Origin: Syntrophaceticus schinkii
GTDB taxonomy: Bacteria; Bacillota; DSM-12270; Thermacetogeniales; Thermacetogeniaceae
Assembly: GCF_000946815.1 (NCBI RefSeq)
Contig: NZ_CDRZ01000079.1
Coordinates: forward strand, 1 to 44,479
Length of the DNA stretch: 44,479 bases
Direction: 5' to 3'
The position numbers and the translations under genes are program-made. Under the pieces are notes generated by a model, which worked only from the letters and a program-made list of their open reading frames with translations, did no database searches and had not been told where the DNA came from. Each line of letters opens with the position of its first letter. The stretch's first letter is position 1. Positions 19,214-26,869 of the stretch are shown here, in pieces.

Positions 19214-19615
19214 TTATTCTTGATCAGCACCGGTATCATCCTCCGGTATTTCACCATCTACCACCTGCTCTTTATCTTGTGCCTCTTCAACTGCCAACTG
19301 CTGGCCTTCATCCGGGGTTTCTTCACCCACCTCATGCCCTTCAGATTGATCTCCCGAACTGTTCTCCTCTTCACCGGCTTTATCGGTTGAGGCATCAACA
19401 CCGGTTTGGCTGCTTTTCGCAGCTTTAATCGGCTCTTCCTCTTTAATCACTTCATCCCAGACACGCTGTACATTTGACGAAGCTTTACGAAATTCCCGCA
19501 CTGCTTTTCCTAAGGATTGGGCCACTTCAGGTAGTTTTCCCGGACCAAACACAATAAGCATAACTACCAGGATCAGAATTAATTCCCAGGGCCCTATATT
19601 CAGTATTCCAAACAT
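19214..19615 (-). CDS. tatA: Twin-arginine translocase subunit TatA/TatE
   Basis: Pore-forming subunit of the Tat export system for folded proteins. A short outward N-terminus and one membrane helix (GPWELILILVVMLIVF) are followed by the FGPGKLPEVAQSLGKAVREFR hinge and amphipathic helix, then an unusually long acidic tail (about 85 residues rich in Glu, Asp, Gln and Ser). ATG at 19615 behind GGGGTGAG is the better start, giving 133 residues; a GTG three codons upstream is embedded in that site. No tatC lies in the window. Confidence 0.9.
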   Translation of the reverse strand: MFGILNIGPWELILILVVMLIVFGPGKLPEVAQSLGKAVREFRKASSNVQRVWDEVIKEEEPIKAAKSSQTGVDASTDKAGEEENSSGDQSEGHEVGEETPDEGQQLAVEEAQDKEQVVDGEIPEDDTGADQE

Positions 19616-19714
19616 TATTCTCACCCCGGCTTTATTATAGCTTTAATTGAAAGGCTGGACAAGAAACAAATTTTGAGGGAAGGGGAGAGATCCCCTCTCC
19701 CACTCTGTGTGATT

Positions 19715-19806
19715 TTGGATCAAAAGAACCGCAGAGATCAGAAAAACACCCATCCCTGCCCCATATTCTGGATAAAAAGAGATCAGAAGAACCGTCTCCC
19801 TGATCC
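19715..19806. repeat. Two hairpin repeats (gatcag arms), one degenerate
   Basis: GATCAG (19781-19786), core AAGAACCGTCTCC, then CTGATC (19800-19805): on minus the core reads GGAGACGGTTCTT, a variant of the window-wide core. A decayed copy (TGGATCA then AAAGAACCG) lies at 19716-19732. No gene is seen from 19616 to 19892. Confidence 0.65.
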
Positions 19807-19824
19807 ACTGATCCACTCTGAGCC

Positions 19825-19857
19825 AAAATAAAAGTCCCCACCGTTACGATGGGGACC
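19825..19857 (-). terminator. Rho-independent terminator of the ech operon
   Basis: On minus, GTCCCCA (19850-19856), loop TCGTAACGG, TGGGGAC (19834-19840), then TTTTATTTT. It lies 36 bases past the echF stop. Confidence 0.88.
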
Positions 19858-19892
19858 ATATTTATCAGGTATTACTACCTAGTTTATTCTTT

Positions 19893-20246
19893 CTATTTCT
19901 CTTTATCTTTTTTTCCCTTGGCAATGTGCACTTCTACAGGCTTAGTGTAATAGGGTGTCCGCCACTTGTCAACTGCAATGACGGCATCCTTATTACAGGC
20001 TTCGGCACAAACAAAACAGATAATGCAGCGGGCCGGATAGAAAACCAGCTCATTTTTATCTTTATTGATCTCTATAGCTGCGGCCGGGCAACGCCTGGCA
20101 CAGTTGCCACACAAAATACATTTATCATCATCAAACTCTATATGCCCACGCGCCCCTGCAAAGGGTTCCCTCACCTTGACGGGATACATCCGGGTTGCTG
20201 GCCCCCCAAACAGGTTACGGAGGACAGTTGGCAGCATAACTGGCAT
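19893..20246 (-). CDS. echF: Ech hydrogenase ferredoxin-like subunit EchF
   Basis: Polyferredoxin subunit (NuoI-like) that passes electrons from ferredoxin toward the small subunit. Two 4Fe-4S motifs are seen: CILCGNCARRCP (about residues 43-54) and CIICFVCAEACN (about 73-84); 117 residues with a Lys-rich tail. It is the last gene of the six-gene operon, 28 bases after echE, with a strong terminator behind it. Confidence 0.9.
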   Translation of the reverse strand: MPVMLPTVLRNLFGGPATRMYPVKVREPFAGARGHIEFDDDKCILCGNCARRCPAAAIEINKDKNELVFYPARCIICFVCAEACNKDAVIAVDKWRTPYYTKPVEVHIAKGKKDKEK

Positions 20247-20274
20247 TGTGCTCCACCTCCTTTATATTCCAGGG

Positions 20275-21357
20275 CTACCTTTCAGTACAACTGATGCAGG
20301 GGTCGATTGACAGAACAATAACCGGTACATCAGCAAGTTCACTTCCTGGCAGCATCACAAGCAGAGACGGAATGTTGGAAAAGGTCGGTGTCCGCACGCG
20401 GAAACGCTCCAGGTTTTGGGTGCCATTGCCCTTAGCGTAGTAGAAGCACTCGCCTCGGCACTGCTCACTCCTATAGCTTACTTCATTGGCCGGTGGACGC
20501 CCCTTGGGACGCTCGAAGATTTCCCCCTTGGGCATCTTGCTGAAGGCTTCCAACTGCAGGTCGATCGCCTGTAGGGTCTCTCGAGCCCTAACCAGTGCCC
20601 TGGCGAAACTATCGCCGCCTGTTTCCACAATAGGCTCAAACCCGAGCTCATCATATACCTGCATCCCCAACATCCTGCAGTCCTCTTTAACTCCTGAGGC
20701 TCTCAGGTGAGGGCCATTGGTGCCAAGGAGAATTGCCTGTTCTTTGGTCAAGACGCCTTTTCCAACTGTACGCGCCTTGACGGTTGGGTCGCTTGCCAGA
20801 ACATTGATTAAGGCTTCTGCTTCTTGTCGTACTTCCCGCAGAGTTCTAATAATTATCTTTTCTTGTTCATCATCAATATCACGGCGCACACCACCGACAA
20901 CGGAAACCGAATGTGTAACCCGGGTGCCTGATGTCATCTCCAGCAGATCTAAAACTTTTTCGCGAATCCGCCAGAACTGCATGAACATACTCTCGAAGCC
21001 GAGCGCGTCACACAGCAGCCCAAGCCAGAGAAGATGGCTGTGGGTCCTACTCATCTCTGAATAGATGACACGCAAGTACTTGGCACGCGGTGGAACTTCC
21101 ATGGGCCAGAGTCTTTCTACTGTTTCACAGTAACTGATCCCATGTATGCAGCTGCAGATACCACAAATCCGCTCGATCAAGTGTATATTTTTCGGGTACT
21201 CATTTAATTCACAGGCCTTTTCAATACCACGGTGACCGTAACCGAGTGCCGGTACAACATCTACCACTTTTTCATTTTCATAAGTGATTTTCAACTGAAT
21301 CGGTTCCGGAAGTACCGGGTGCTGTGGTCCAAATGGTGCAACTGTACGCGGTGCCAT
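20275..21357 (-). CDS. echE: Ech hydrogenase large (catalytic) subunit EchE
   Basis: Homologue of NuoD and of [NiFe] hydrogenase large subunits. Both nickel-binding cysteine pairs are present: RICGICSCIHGISYC (about residues 63-77) and DPCISC at the extreme C-terminus, so it should be a working group 4 hydrogenase and not a complex I subunit. The protein ends three residues after the last cysteine; there is no C-terminal extension for a maturation endopeptidase to remove, as also reported for CooH-type enzymes. 360 residues. The ATG follows the echD stop directly. No hyp maturation genes lie in the window. Confidence 0.94.
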   Translation of the reverse strand: MAPRTVAPFGPQHPVLPEPIQLKITYENEKVVDVVPALGYGHRGIEKACELNEYPKNIHLIERICGICSCIHGISYCETVERLWPMEVPPRAKYLRVIYSEMSRTHSHLLWLGLLCDALGFESMFMQFWRIREKVLDLLEMTSGTRVTHSVSVVGGVRRDIDDEQEKIIIRTLREVRQEAEALINVLASDPTVKARTVGKGVLTKEQAILLGTNGPHLRASGVKEDCRMLGMQVYDELGFEPIVETGGDSFARALVRARETLQAIDLQLEAFSKMPKGEIFERPKGRPPANEVSYRSEQCRGECFYYAKGNGTQNLERFRVRTPTFSNIPSLLVMLPGSELADVPVIVLSIDPCISCTER

Positions 21358-21735
21358 TTACTCGCCCCCCTTCCCGCCAGCGGCCTTGTCTTTTAACATG
21401 GGAGTCACAGGACTGCCGTTGCCTAGCAGCATCAAGCCACCAAAATCAATGGCTATATCCTTTACCTTGAGGCCATACTGTTCGAACATTTCATTTTCAG
21501 CGAGTACAGCGCAAAGATAGATCCCGCTGATACTGGGAACCTCTTCATCCTTGCCGACAACCATACGCAGAGCAACCATTTCCACACCAGGGCTGTAGTT
21601 GAAGTAATATGTAGCCTCCAGCTTATCACCCAGGTCATTGCAGACAGTTACAACAAACCGTGCCTTGGCATCGGCAAACTTCTGTACCTCTGATAACAGT
21701 GTATCTTTGGTGATCTCTTTCAGATTCTCTATCAT
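21358..21735 (-). CDS. echD: Ech hydrogenase subunit EchD (NuoC-like)
   Basis: Small soluble subunit of the peripheral arm, related to the NuoC/30-kDa family (phrases ATYYFNYSPGVEMVALRMVV and PSISGIYLCAVLAENEMFEQYGL); 125 residues, shorter than NuoC. The ATG overlaps the echC stop by four bases, and echE starts right behind its stop. It carries no cofactor motif. Its C-terminus is a loose Gly/Lys tail. Confidence 0.88.
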   Translation of the reverse strand: MIENLKEITKDTLLSEVQKFADAKARFVVTVCNDLGDKLEATYYFNYSPGVEMVALRMVVGKDEEVPSISGIYLCAVLAENEMFEQYGLKVKDIAIDFGGLMLLGNGSPVTPMLKDKAAGGKGGE

Positions 21736-22169
21736 TTCGCCACCCCCACAGCTTTGGACAGTTTTTGCAGGGCCAGCACTACACCATCAATGATCGCCTC
21801 CGGGCGCGCCGCACAACCAGGAACATAAACATCCACCGGCAGCACCTTATCGACACCGCCCAGAATGTTGTAGCAGTTATGGAATACGCCTCCTGTGGCT
21901 GCACAGGCACCAACAGCGATCACCATTTTCGGATCAGCCATCTGATCATACAGATTCTTCAACACCCTCGCTGTCCGGTAATTGACAGGACCGGTAACTA
22001 CCATCACATCAGCATGTTTCGGGTTACCCATATTAACGATCCCGAAACGCTCAACATCGTAGAGGGGTGTTAAGGAAGCCAGTACTTCGATGTCGCAACC
22101 GTTACAGGAACTGTTGCAAAAGTGCAAGATCCAAGGAGACTTAATTTGTGAAGTTTGTATGATTCCCAT
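21732..22169 (-). CDS. echC: Ech hydrogenase small subunit EchC (NuoB-like)
   Basis: Carries the proximal 4Fe-4S cluster next to the catalytic site. Cysteine ligands are in FCNSSCNGCDIE (about residues 17-28), GACAATGG and PGCAARPE; 145 residues, the short form typical of group 4 hydrogenases, lacking the extra cluster domains of group 1 small subunits. The ATG follows the echB stop without a gap; the stop overlaps echD. Confidence 0.93.
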   Translation of the reverse strand: MGIIQTSQIKSPWILHFCNSSCNGCDIEVLASLTPLYDVERFGIVNMGNPKHADVMVVTGPVNYRTARVLKNLYDQMADPKMVIAVGACAATGGVFHNCYNILGGVDKVLPVDVYVPGCAARPEAIIDGVVLALQKLSKAVGVAK

Positions 22170-23036
22170 CTACAACACCCCCTTATTAATAATCCACCAA
22201 TAAGCTATGTTCAAGACACAGAATACCAGGGCAATAACCCAGGAGAACTTGACCATCCAACCGCCTGTCATACGGGCATTGATATTGTCGATGAACAGCT
22301 CCAATATGAAGGCCGCTAAAGCGATCAGGATCCCTATCCAGAGCGGGTTCGCCCAGAACAGAGCTATAAGCCCCAGCAGCAGTACCAATTCGTACCACTC
22401 GGTCAAGAGAACCATGGCATAATAAGGACCCGAGATCTCGGTCATGATACCCTTAACCAGTTCCTGGTGTCCATGATGTGATGTTGCAATATCAAAAGGC
22501 GACTTCCGCATCTTGATGGTCAACACCACCAGCAGAGCTATAAAGATCGGCCAGAGTGATGCCAAAAGCGGTGTCTGACTTGCCATGATATCGCTGATCA
22601 TAAAGCTCTCAATCTGTGTGTAAACTCCCAATGCGAACAAAAGGAGAATCGGCTCATAGGACAGAATCTGCAGCAGTTCACGGTTCGCTCCAAAGTGGCT
22701 ATAGGGAGACTTGGTGCTGAACCCAGCCAGCACAAAGCTGATTCCCGCAAAGCCTAGCAGGAACACCAGAAGCAGGAGATCCTGTTGTAGCACCAGGAAG
22801 AGCAAACACGCAATCATGAAGACCAGGTAACTGATGATCCACACGAACTGTGTCTTGCTGGTAGCTATCCTGGATTTACCAAGCAGCTTAAAGAAATCAT
22901 AGAACGGCTGCAAGATCGGGGGACCATAGCGTCCCTGCAGCCTGGCGGTAACCCGCCGGTCTATACCGGCCAGGAACCCACCAATGAGTGGCGCTGCAAT
23001 AACCGCGATAATCGCTATCCACACCTGGTTGCTCAT
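22170..23036 (-). CDS. echB: Ech hydrogenase membrane subunit EchB (NuoH-like)
   Basis: Membrane anchor that couples the catalytic arm to the ion-translocating subunit. About eight hydrophobic helices; NuoH-family phrases are GIDRRVTARLQGRYGPPILQP near residue 25 and KSPFDIATSHHGHQELVKGI near 178; 288 residues. Starts four bases inside the end of echA. Confidence 0.92.
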   Translation of the reverse strand: MSNQVWIAIIAVIAAPLIGGFLAGIDRRVTARLQGRYGPPILQPFYDFFKLLGKSRIATSKTQFVWIISYLVFMIACLLFLVLQQDLLLLVFLLGFAGISFVLAGFSTKSPYSHFGANRELLQILSYEPILLLFALGVYTQIESFMISDIMASQTPLLASLWPIFIALLVVLTIKMRKSPFDIATSHHGHQELVKGIMTEISGPYYAMVLLTEWYELVLLLGLIALFWANPLWIGILIALAAFILELFIDNINARMTGGWMVKFSWVIALVFCVLNIAYWWIINKGVL

Positions 23037-25018
23037 ATGCTCACCCCCACCACTCCAAACATGATGACGAGCAGGGCGATGGCAATAACGTATACCCAGG
23101 GATTGATTGCCTCTTCACCAATCGCATCCTTGTAGTAATAACCGCCCAGCTGCAGTTTTGTCTTGACATCAGCGGCACAATACCACTCGTCAGTATCCAC
23201 ATCCCCTGCCTGCTCACCGCACATATAAACAGGACGAAGTTCCTGCGGTTTCAGTGAAATAAAGAGCAGCGGCAGAACAATGGCTACTGCAAAAACAATA
23301 AACAGAGGCCATACCGGATAGGAACCGATAACTTCCGTTGCTGCGGCCGCCTTCGGCAACACAAGATTCCAACCCTTTACCATTCCGTCTAATGCAACGA
23401 CACTGGTAACATTGCCCGTAGCAACACAGCTCACTGCACTTTGGACGAAATTCTTAAATACCGGTGCCACACCGATACCAAAGGCAAAGATGCCGGCAAC
23501 CAGTGACCATAATGGTACTGAATAGCTGAGTGACAGGCTTTCGATCTTCCTGCCCAGTCTCGGTGTAACCTGTAAGAGACGGCCGAGCCATTTTGCCCAG
23601 AAGACCATGGTTACAGCACTGGCCAGGACAAAGAGTACTGCCGCCAGCGGAACAGCATAAGAAGCTTCCAGTGCCACCCACTTACCGAGGAGCATACCGA
23701 AGGGCGGCAGGAACATGGAAAGCATACCGATAATGGTAATAAATGTGGTAAGCGGTGCTTTCTCTGCCAGACCTTCCATATCCTCGATCTCGCGGCTCCA
23801 GATTTGGTGCTCGATGGTACCGGCACACATAAAGAGGAGACCCTTGGAGATGGCGTGGAAGATGATCAAGAGAATCGCTGCTGCCATGGCAAGATCCGTT
23901 CCGATGCCGGCACATGCAACGATCAGACCAAGGTTAGCGATGGTGGAGTAAGCCAGCACCCGCTTTCCTGTGGTTTGGGCTATAGCCAGCACAGAGGCAG
24001 CAAAGAAGGTAAATGCTCCACAGATAGCTACCGTCACACCTAATACCGGGTTAAACGCCGGGGCCAGTCTGAGTACAAGATAGACCCCTGCCTTGACCAT
24101 GGTACTGGAGTGAAGCAATGCGGAAACCGGTGTCGGTGCAACCATTGCTCCCAGGAGCCAGTTCTGGAAGGGCATTTGAGCCGCCTTGATCATGCCTGTG
24201 AAACACATCAATGCTACAGGCAGCAAGAGAAAGGCTACAGTGCCACCAGATTCAACAATGGACTGAAGTGTAAGGTATTCAACAGTTTGACCGCTGTTGA
24301 AGTAAATGTAAATCATTGCCGCTATCATTGCGGTACCGCCTATTGAGTTCATCCACAATGCACGGGCACCGTTGTTGATGGCTTCCTTTGTCAGGTCATG
24401 AGCAATCAACTGGAAGCAGCAAAGTGTGGTGACTTCCCAGAAGAAGTAGAGCCACAACAGGTTGTTGGCCAATACAAGGCCGTTCATTGCCCCGAGGAAC
24501 ATCACTAACCAGAATAGGAAACGGGACTGCCGTGACCGTGCCAATTCTTTGTGGTCCTCGTGGTCCTTCATATAACGAATGGCGTAGATACAGATTAGCG
24601 AACCAATTATCGATATTATCAAAACCATTACCACAGAAAGCTGGTCGATCATAAAAGCAGGTGTAATTGTCTCCAGTGCCTTGCTTGCACCGGCACTAAA
24701 TTCCCACCATGCCAGCGGAATAATCTGGGTCAATGCGAAAATAAGAACAAGCCAATTCTTAAGAGATAAACCAGCATAGATGTAGAATAGCAGTATCGCA
24801 TAGTCAAGAACAGTAATAATTGTACCCCACACTTCGTTCGTCGGTGTGAACTCAGTGGGCAAACCCAGCTTCAAGAAGTAAATGGAGTTGACAATTAAGG
24901 CCACTGCAGTCAGGATTACGATGAGTCCGCGCGTCTGATAATGGCGGATCAGAAAGACAAGAATCCCGGCTATCAGTGGAAGCAGTATTGCTACCGCCAA
25001 CATCCACTGGATGTCCAT
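23033..25018 (-). CDS. echA: Ech hydrogenase ion-translocating subunit EchA (NuoL/Mrp-like)
   Basis: Antiporter-like subunit that moves protons or sodium ions, storing the energy of ferredoxin-linked hydrogen evolution. Hydrophobic almost throughout (about 16 helices), with the proton_antipo_M phrases FFWEVTTLCCFQLIAHD, HSSTMVKAGVYLVLRLAP and AISKGLLFMCAG, holding the conserved Glu and Lys residues; 661 residues. A hydrophilic C-terminal loop (VYMCGEQAGDVDTDEWYCAA) precedes the last helix. It is the first gene of the operon, with GGGGGG seven bases before its ATG and a cre-like palindrome about 170 bases upstream. Confidence 0.92.
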   Translation of the reverse strand: MDIQWMLAVAILLPLIAGILVFLIRHYQTRGLIVILTAVALIVNSIYFLKLGLPTEFTPTNEVWGTIITVLDYAILLFYIYAGLSLKNWLVLIFALTQIIPLAWWEFSAGASKALETITPAFMIDQLSVVMVLIISIIGSLICIYAIRYMKDHEDHKELARSRQSRFLFWLVMFLGAMNGLVLANNLLWLYFFWEVTTLCCFQLIAHDLTKEAINNGARALWMNSIGGTAMIAAMIYIYFNSGQTVEYLTLQSIVESGGTVAFLLLPVALMCFTGMIKAAQMPFQNWLLGAMVAPTPVSALLHSSTMVKAGVYLVLRLAPAFNPVLGVTVAICGAFTFFAASVLAIAQTTGKRVLAYSTIANLGLIVACAGIGTDLAMAAAILLIIFHAISKGLLFMCAGTIEHQIWSREIEDMEGLAEKAPLTTFITIIGMLSMFLPPFGMLLGKWVALEASYAVPLAAVLFVLASAVTMVFWAKWLGRLLQVTPRLGRKIESLSLSYSVPLWSLVAGIFAFGIGVAPVFKNFVQSAVSCVATGNVTSVVALDGMVKGWNLVLPKAAAATEVIGSYPVWPLFIVFAVAIVLPLLFISLKPQELRPVYMCGEQAGDVDTDEWYCAADVKTKLQLGGYYYKDAIGEEAINPWVYVIAIALLVIMFGVVGVSI

Positions 25019-25445
25019 ATATTTTCCCCCCTTAAAACATTAAACTACTTGGCAGTCACCTCTAATAAAATAATACTAACCCCCTAAATCACCTCCCAGA
25101 AAAACGCGTAGCCGACAGCTAGACAGCTGCCAACCGATAGCCCCCTTTTTAACCCCCCCCCCTTTTTTCAATATTATTACGCTCTCAATAGAAAGCGCTT
25201 TCTCCCCCCGTTGTAAAACAAAAATATTCTTTCATTAAATTCATATTCTTGATTAATGGCAAAATTCCTGCCTGTCCCTAAAATAATTTCGGAATGGCAT
25301 TAGAGGTTTCTGGAACAAGCATGCCCAAATTTCATCCTCAGTCGGAGTTCAGCCTGCATCTCTACTTAAAATAGCTGTTCGGATACCGGAGGTCTGAATT
25401 TTAAACTCAGGTGACATAGGAGCTGAAATGGCTCCTGAGCTGGAG
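25019..25445. other. Non-coding region upstream of the ech operon
   Basis: No gene is seen. It holds a cre-like palindrome (25190-25203), a run of ten C (25153-25162), a GGCAGCT/AGCTGTC hairpin in the ech leader (about 25114-25131), a faint CCGGAGG phrase (25389-25395) and AGGAGC/GCTCCT at 25420-25438 just behind comEA without a T-run. I could not place a confident -35/-10 pair. Confidence 0.6.
25190..25203. promoter_or_regulatory. cre-like palindrome (AGAAAGCGCTTTCT)
   Basis: A perfect 14-base palindrome with the AAAGCGCTTT centre of catabolite-responsive elements bound by CcpA and other LacI-family regulators. It lies about 170 bases before echA on the operon's upstream side. The outer base pair differs from the strongest cre consensus. 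Confidence 0.5.
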
Positions 25446-26036
25446 TCATATGGTGATCAGATCCTTGAGCTGTTCATAGCGGCGAGAGCCAATCCCTGAC
25501 ACCTTCTGAAGGTCGGCAACAGATCGAAACTGCCCGTGAGTTGTCCGGTAATCAATGATGCGCTGGGCTAAGACAGGACCGATCCCCGGCAGGGTATCCA
25601 GTTCCGCGGCAGAGGCTGTATTGATATTGATCTTTCCTCCGCTTTCAACAGCAGAAGCCGTTGACTCCACACCGCTTCCATCTGAAGAGGTTTGCACCTC
25701 ACCCTCCCTGGGCACATATATCTTTTCTCCGTCTACAACCCTGCGAGCGAGATTGAGATGGTTCAAATCAGCCTCCGGCAATGGATCCGCTCTGCTGACA
25801 GCATCTTCTACCCGAGCGCCCTGGCCCAGCTGATAAACTCCCGGCTTGTTCACCGCCCCGGCAACATGTACACCCAGTGTCTCCATCTCCCTTGCTTCCT
25901 CAACCTGCTCAGTAACAGTTACCTCTGATTCAGGGCCAGGGGCTCGGAAAAGGGCATACTTATAGCCGCCGGCAAACAGCAGGGCAGCGGCAATAATGAT
26001 CAGAAATACCTGTGCTTTCCTGTCCATCTCCCACAT
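25446..26036 (-). CDS. comEA: Competence DNA receptor ComEA (SLBB + helix-hairpin-helix)
   Basis: Binds double-stranded DNA at the cell surface and hands it to ComEC. It has an N-terminal membrane anchor (about residues 8-25), an SLBB domain with VHVAGAVNKPGVYQL (about 56-110), a Ser/Gly linker, and a C-terminal (HhH)2 module with ININTASAAELDTLPGIGP and FRSVADLQKVSGIG; 196 residues. GGTGAG lies eight bases before the ATG. It follows ogt by nine bases and is probably cotranscribed with it. Confidence 0.93.
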   Translation of the reverse strand: MWEMDRKAQVFLIIIAAALLFAGGYKYALFRAPGPESEVTVTEQVEEAREMETLGVHVAGAVNKPGVYQLGQGARVEDAVSRADPLPEADLNHLNLARRVVDGEKIYVPREGEVQTSSDGSGVESTASAVESGGKININTASAAELDTLPGIGPVLAQRIIDYRTTHGQFRSVADLQKVSGIGSRRYEQLKDLITI

Positions 26037-26045
26037 AACCGTCGC

Positions 26046-26699
26046 TCACCTGTCTTCCCGCAACAGCCGGGATATTTCATCCAGTGCACACCCATCCCCC
26101 TTTTCCCATTGCAGAAGAAGTCTCTTTAACACAGCACCTGGAATCTTCCCCCTGGACGTAAAATTCCCTGTACAACCATCACTGTGGACAACCCGATGAC
26201 AGGGCACGAAAAGAGGAGTGGGGTTTACAGCCAGAGCCTGTCCCACCGCACGGGCGGCTCCCGGTTTCCCACACTCAACTGCAACCCATTTGTAGGAACG
26301 CACCTCATCCCGGGGAATGGAGCGCACAACGCGATATACCATTCGCTGCCATAGCGACAAATTCCTGCTATCAATTTCCACATTTACCAAGGGTGCGAAA
26401 TTCCCAGAAAAATAAGCAAGCAGCGCTTCTGCTGCCTGCTTTAATACGGCATCATCATTTTTCTCTACATCTCGTTTATCTGCGGAGCGGCCATCTTTCA
26501 AAATAATTAGGTTTTTCTGAAACTCTTCGTGGATCCGGTGGCAGTGATCATGACCGTCTTCCCATGCAACCAGGTCTTCCTCTGCAAGCGGCCAGATACA
26601 AGCCATCACACCGGCTTCACCTGCAATAAGATAAGCCCATCCACAAGAAGTATTTACAGCACCTGTCACATATTTGTCAAGATTCTTTGCCTTCTTCAT
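26046..26699 (-). CDS. ogt: Methylated-DNA--protein-cysteine methyltransferase (Ogt/MGMT)
   Basis: Suicide repair enzyme that transfers the alkyl group from O6-alkylguanine to its own cysteine. The active site is PCHRVV (about residue 168), preceded by the helix-turn-helix phrase GKPGAARAVGQAL, whose Arg flips the base, and followed by GCTGNF. The N-terminal ribonuclease-like domain is divergent and carries an extra charged segment (about residues 60-85); 217 residues. It lies between leuS and comEA. Confidence 0.9.
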   Translation of the reverse strand: MKKAKNLDKYVTGAVNTSCGWAYLIAGEAGVMACIWPLAEEDLVAWEDGHDHCHRIHEEFQKNLIILKDGRSADKRDVEKNDDAVLKQAAEALLAYFSGNFAPLVNVEIDSRNLSLWQRMVYRVVRSIPRDEVRSYKWVAVECGKPGAARAVGQALAVNPTPLFVPCHRVVHSDGCTGNFTSRGKIPGAVLKRLLLQWEKGDGCALDEISRLLREDR

Positions 26700-26758
26700 T
26701 TTACCTTTTCTGGCTTACTCTCCATGTTTATTTTTTCTCACCGTATTTTCCTTGTTCT

Positions 26759-26787
26759 TCTACACTTACATCTCGCTCTCCCGCACC
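26759..26787. repeat. Partial duplicate of the leuS 3' end
   Basis: This stretch matches 26869-26897 (the last leuS codons and stop) at 26 of 29 bases, about 110 bases apart. CACCCAGGTAA also occurs twice in the gap (26785-26795 and 26827-26837). The gap from 26700 to 26869 holds no gene. Confidence 0.5.
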
Positions 26788-26869
26788 CAGGTAAGCTGGC
26801 CCAGGCACTCCATTCCTCCGCTCTCACACCCAGGTAAAGAGCACAATTTAAACACTTTTGCAGTTTTCT

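Noticed and set aside
19635-19859. 74-residue minus-strand open frame behind echF
   Set aside because: It covers the ech terminator and hairpin repeats and has no ribosome site or domain.
19893-25018. Reading the ech cluster as respiratory complex I (nuo) or as an Mrp antiporter
   Set aside because: Both Ni-binding CxxC pairs are present in the large subunit, the NuoC-like subunit is very short, and there is only one antiporter-like subunit, all as in Ech.
25420-25438. Terminator behind comEA
   Set aside because: The stem is only six pairs and is not followed by a T-run on the relevant strand.
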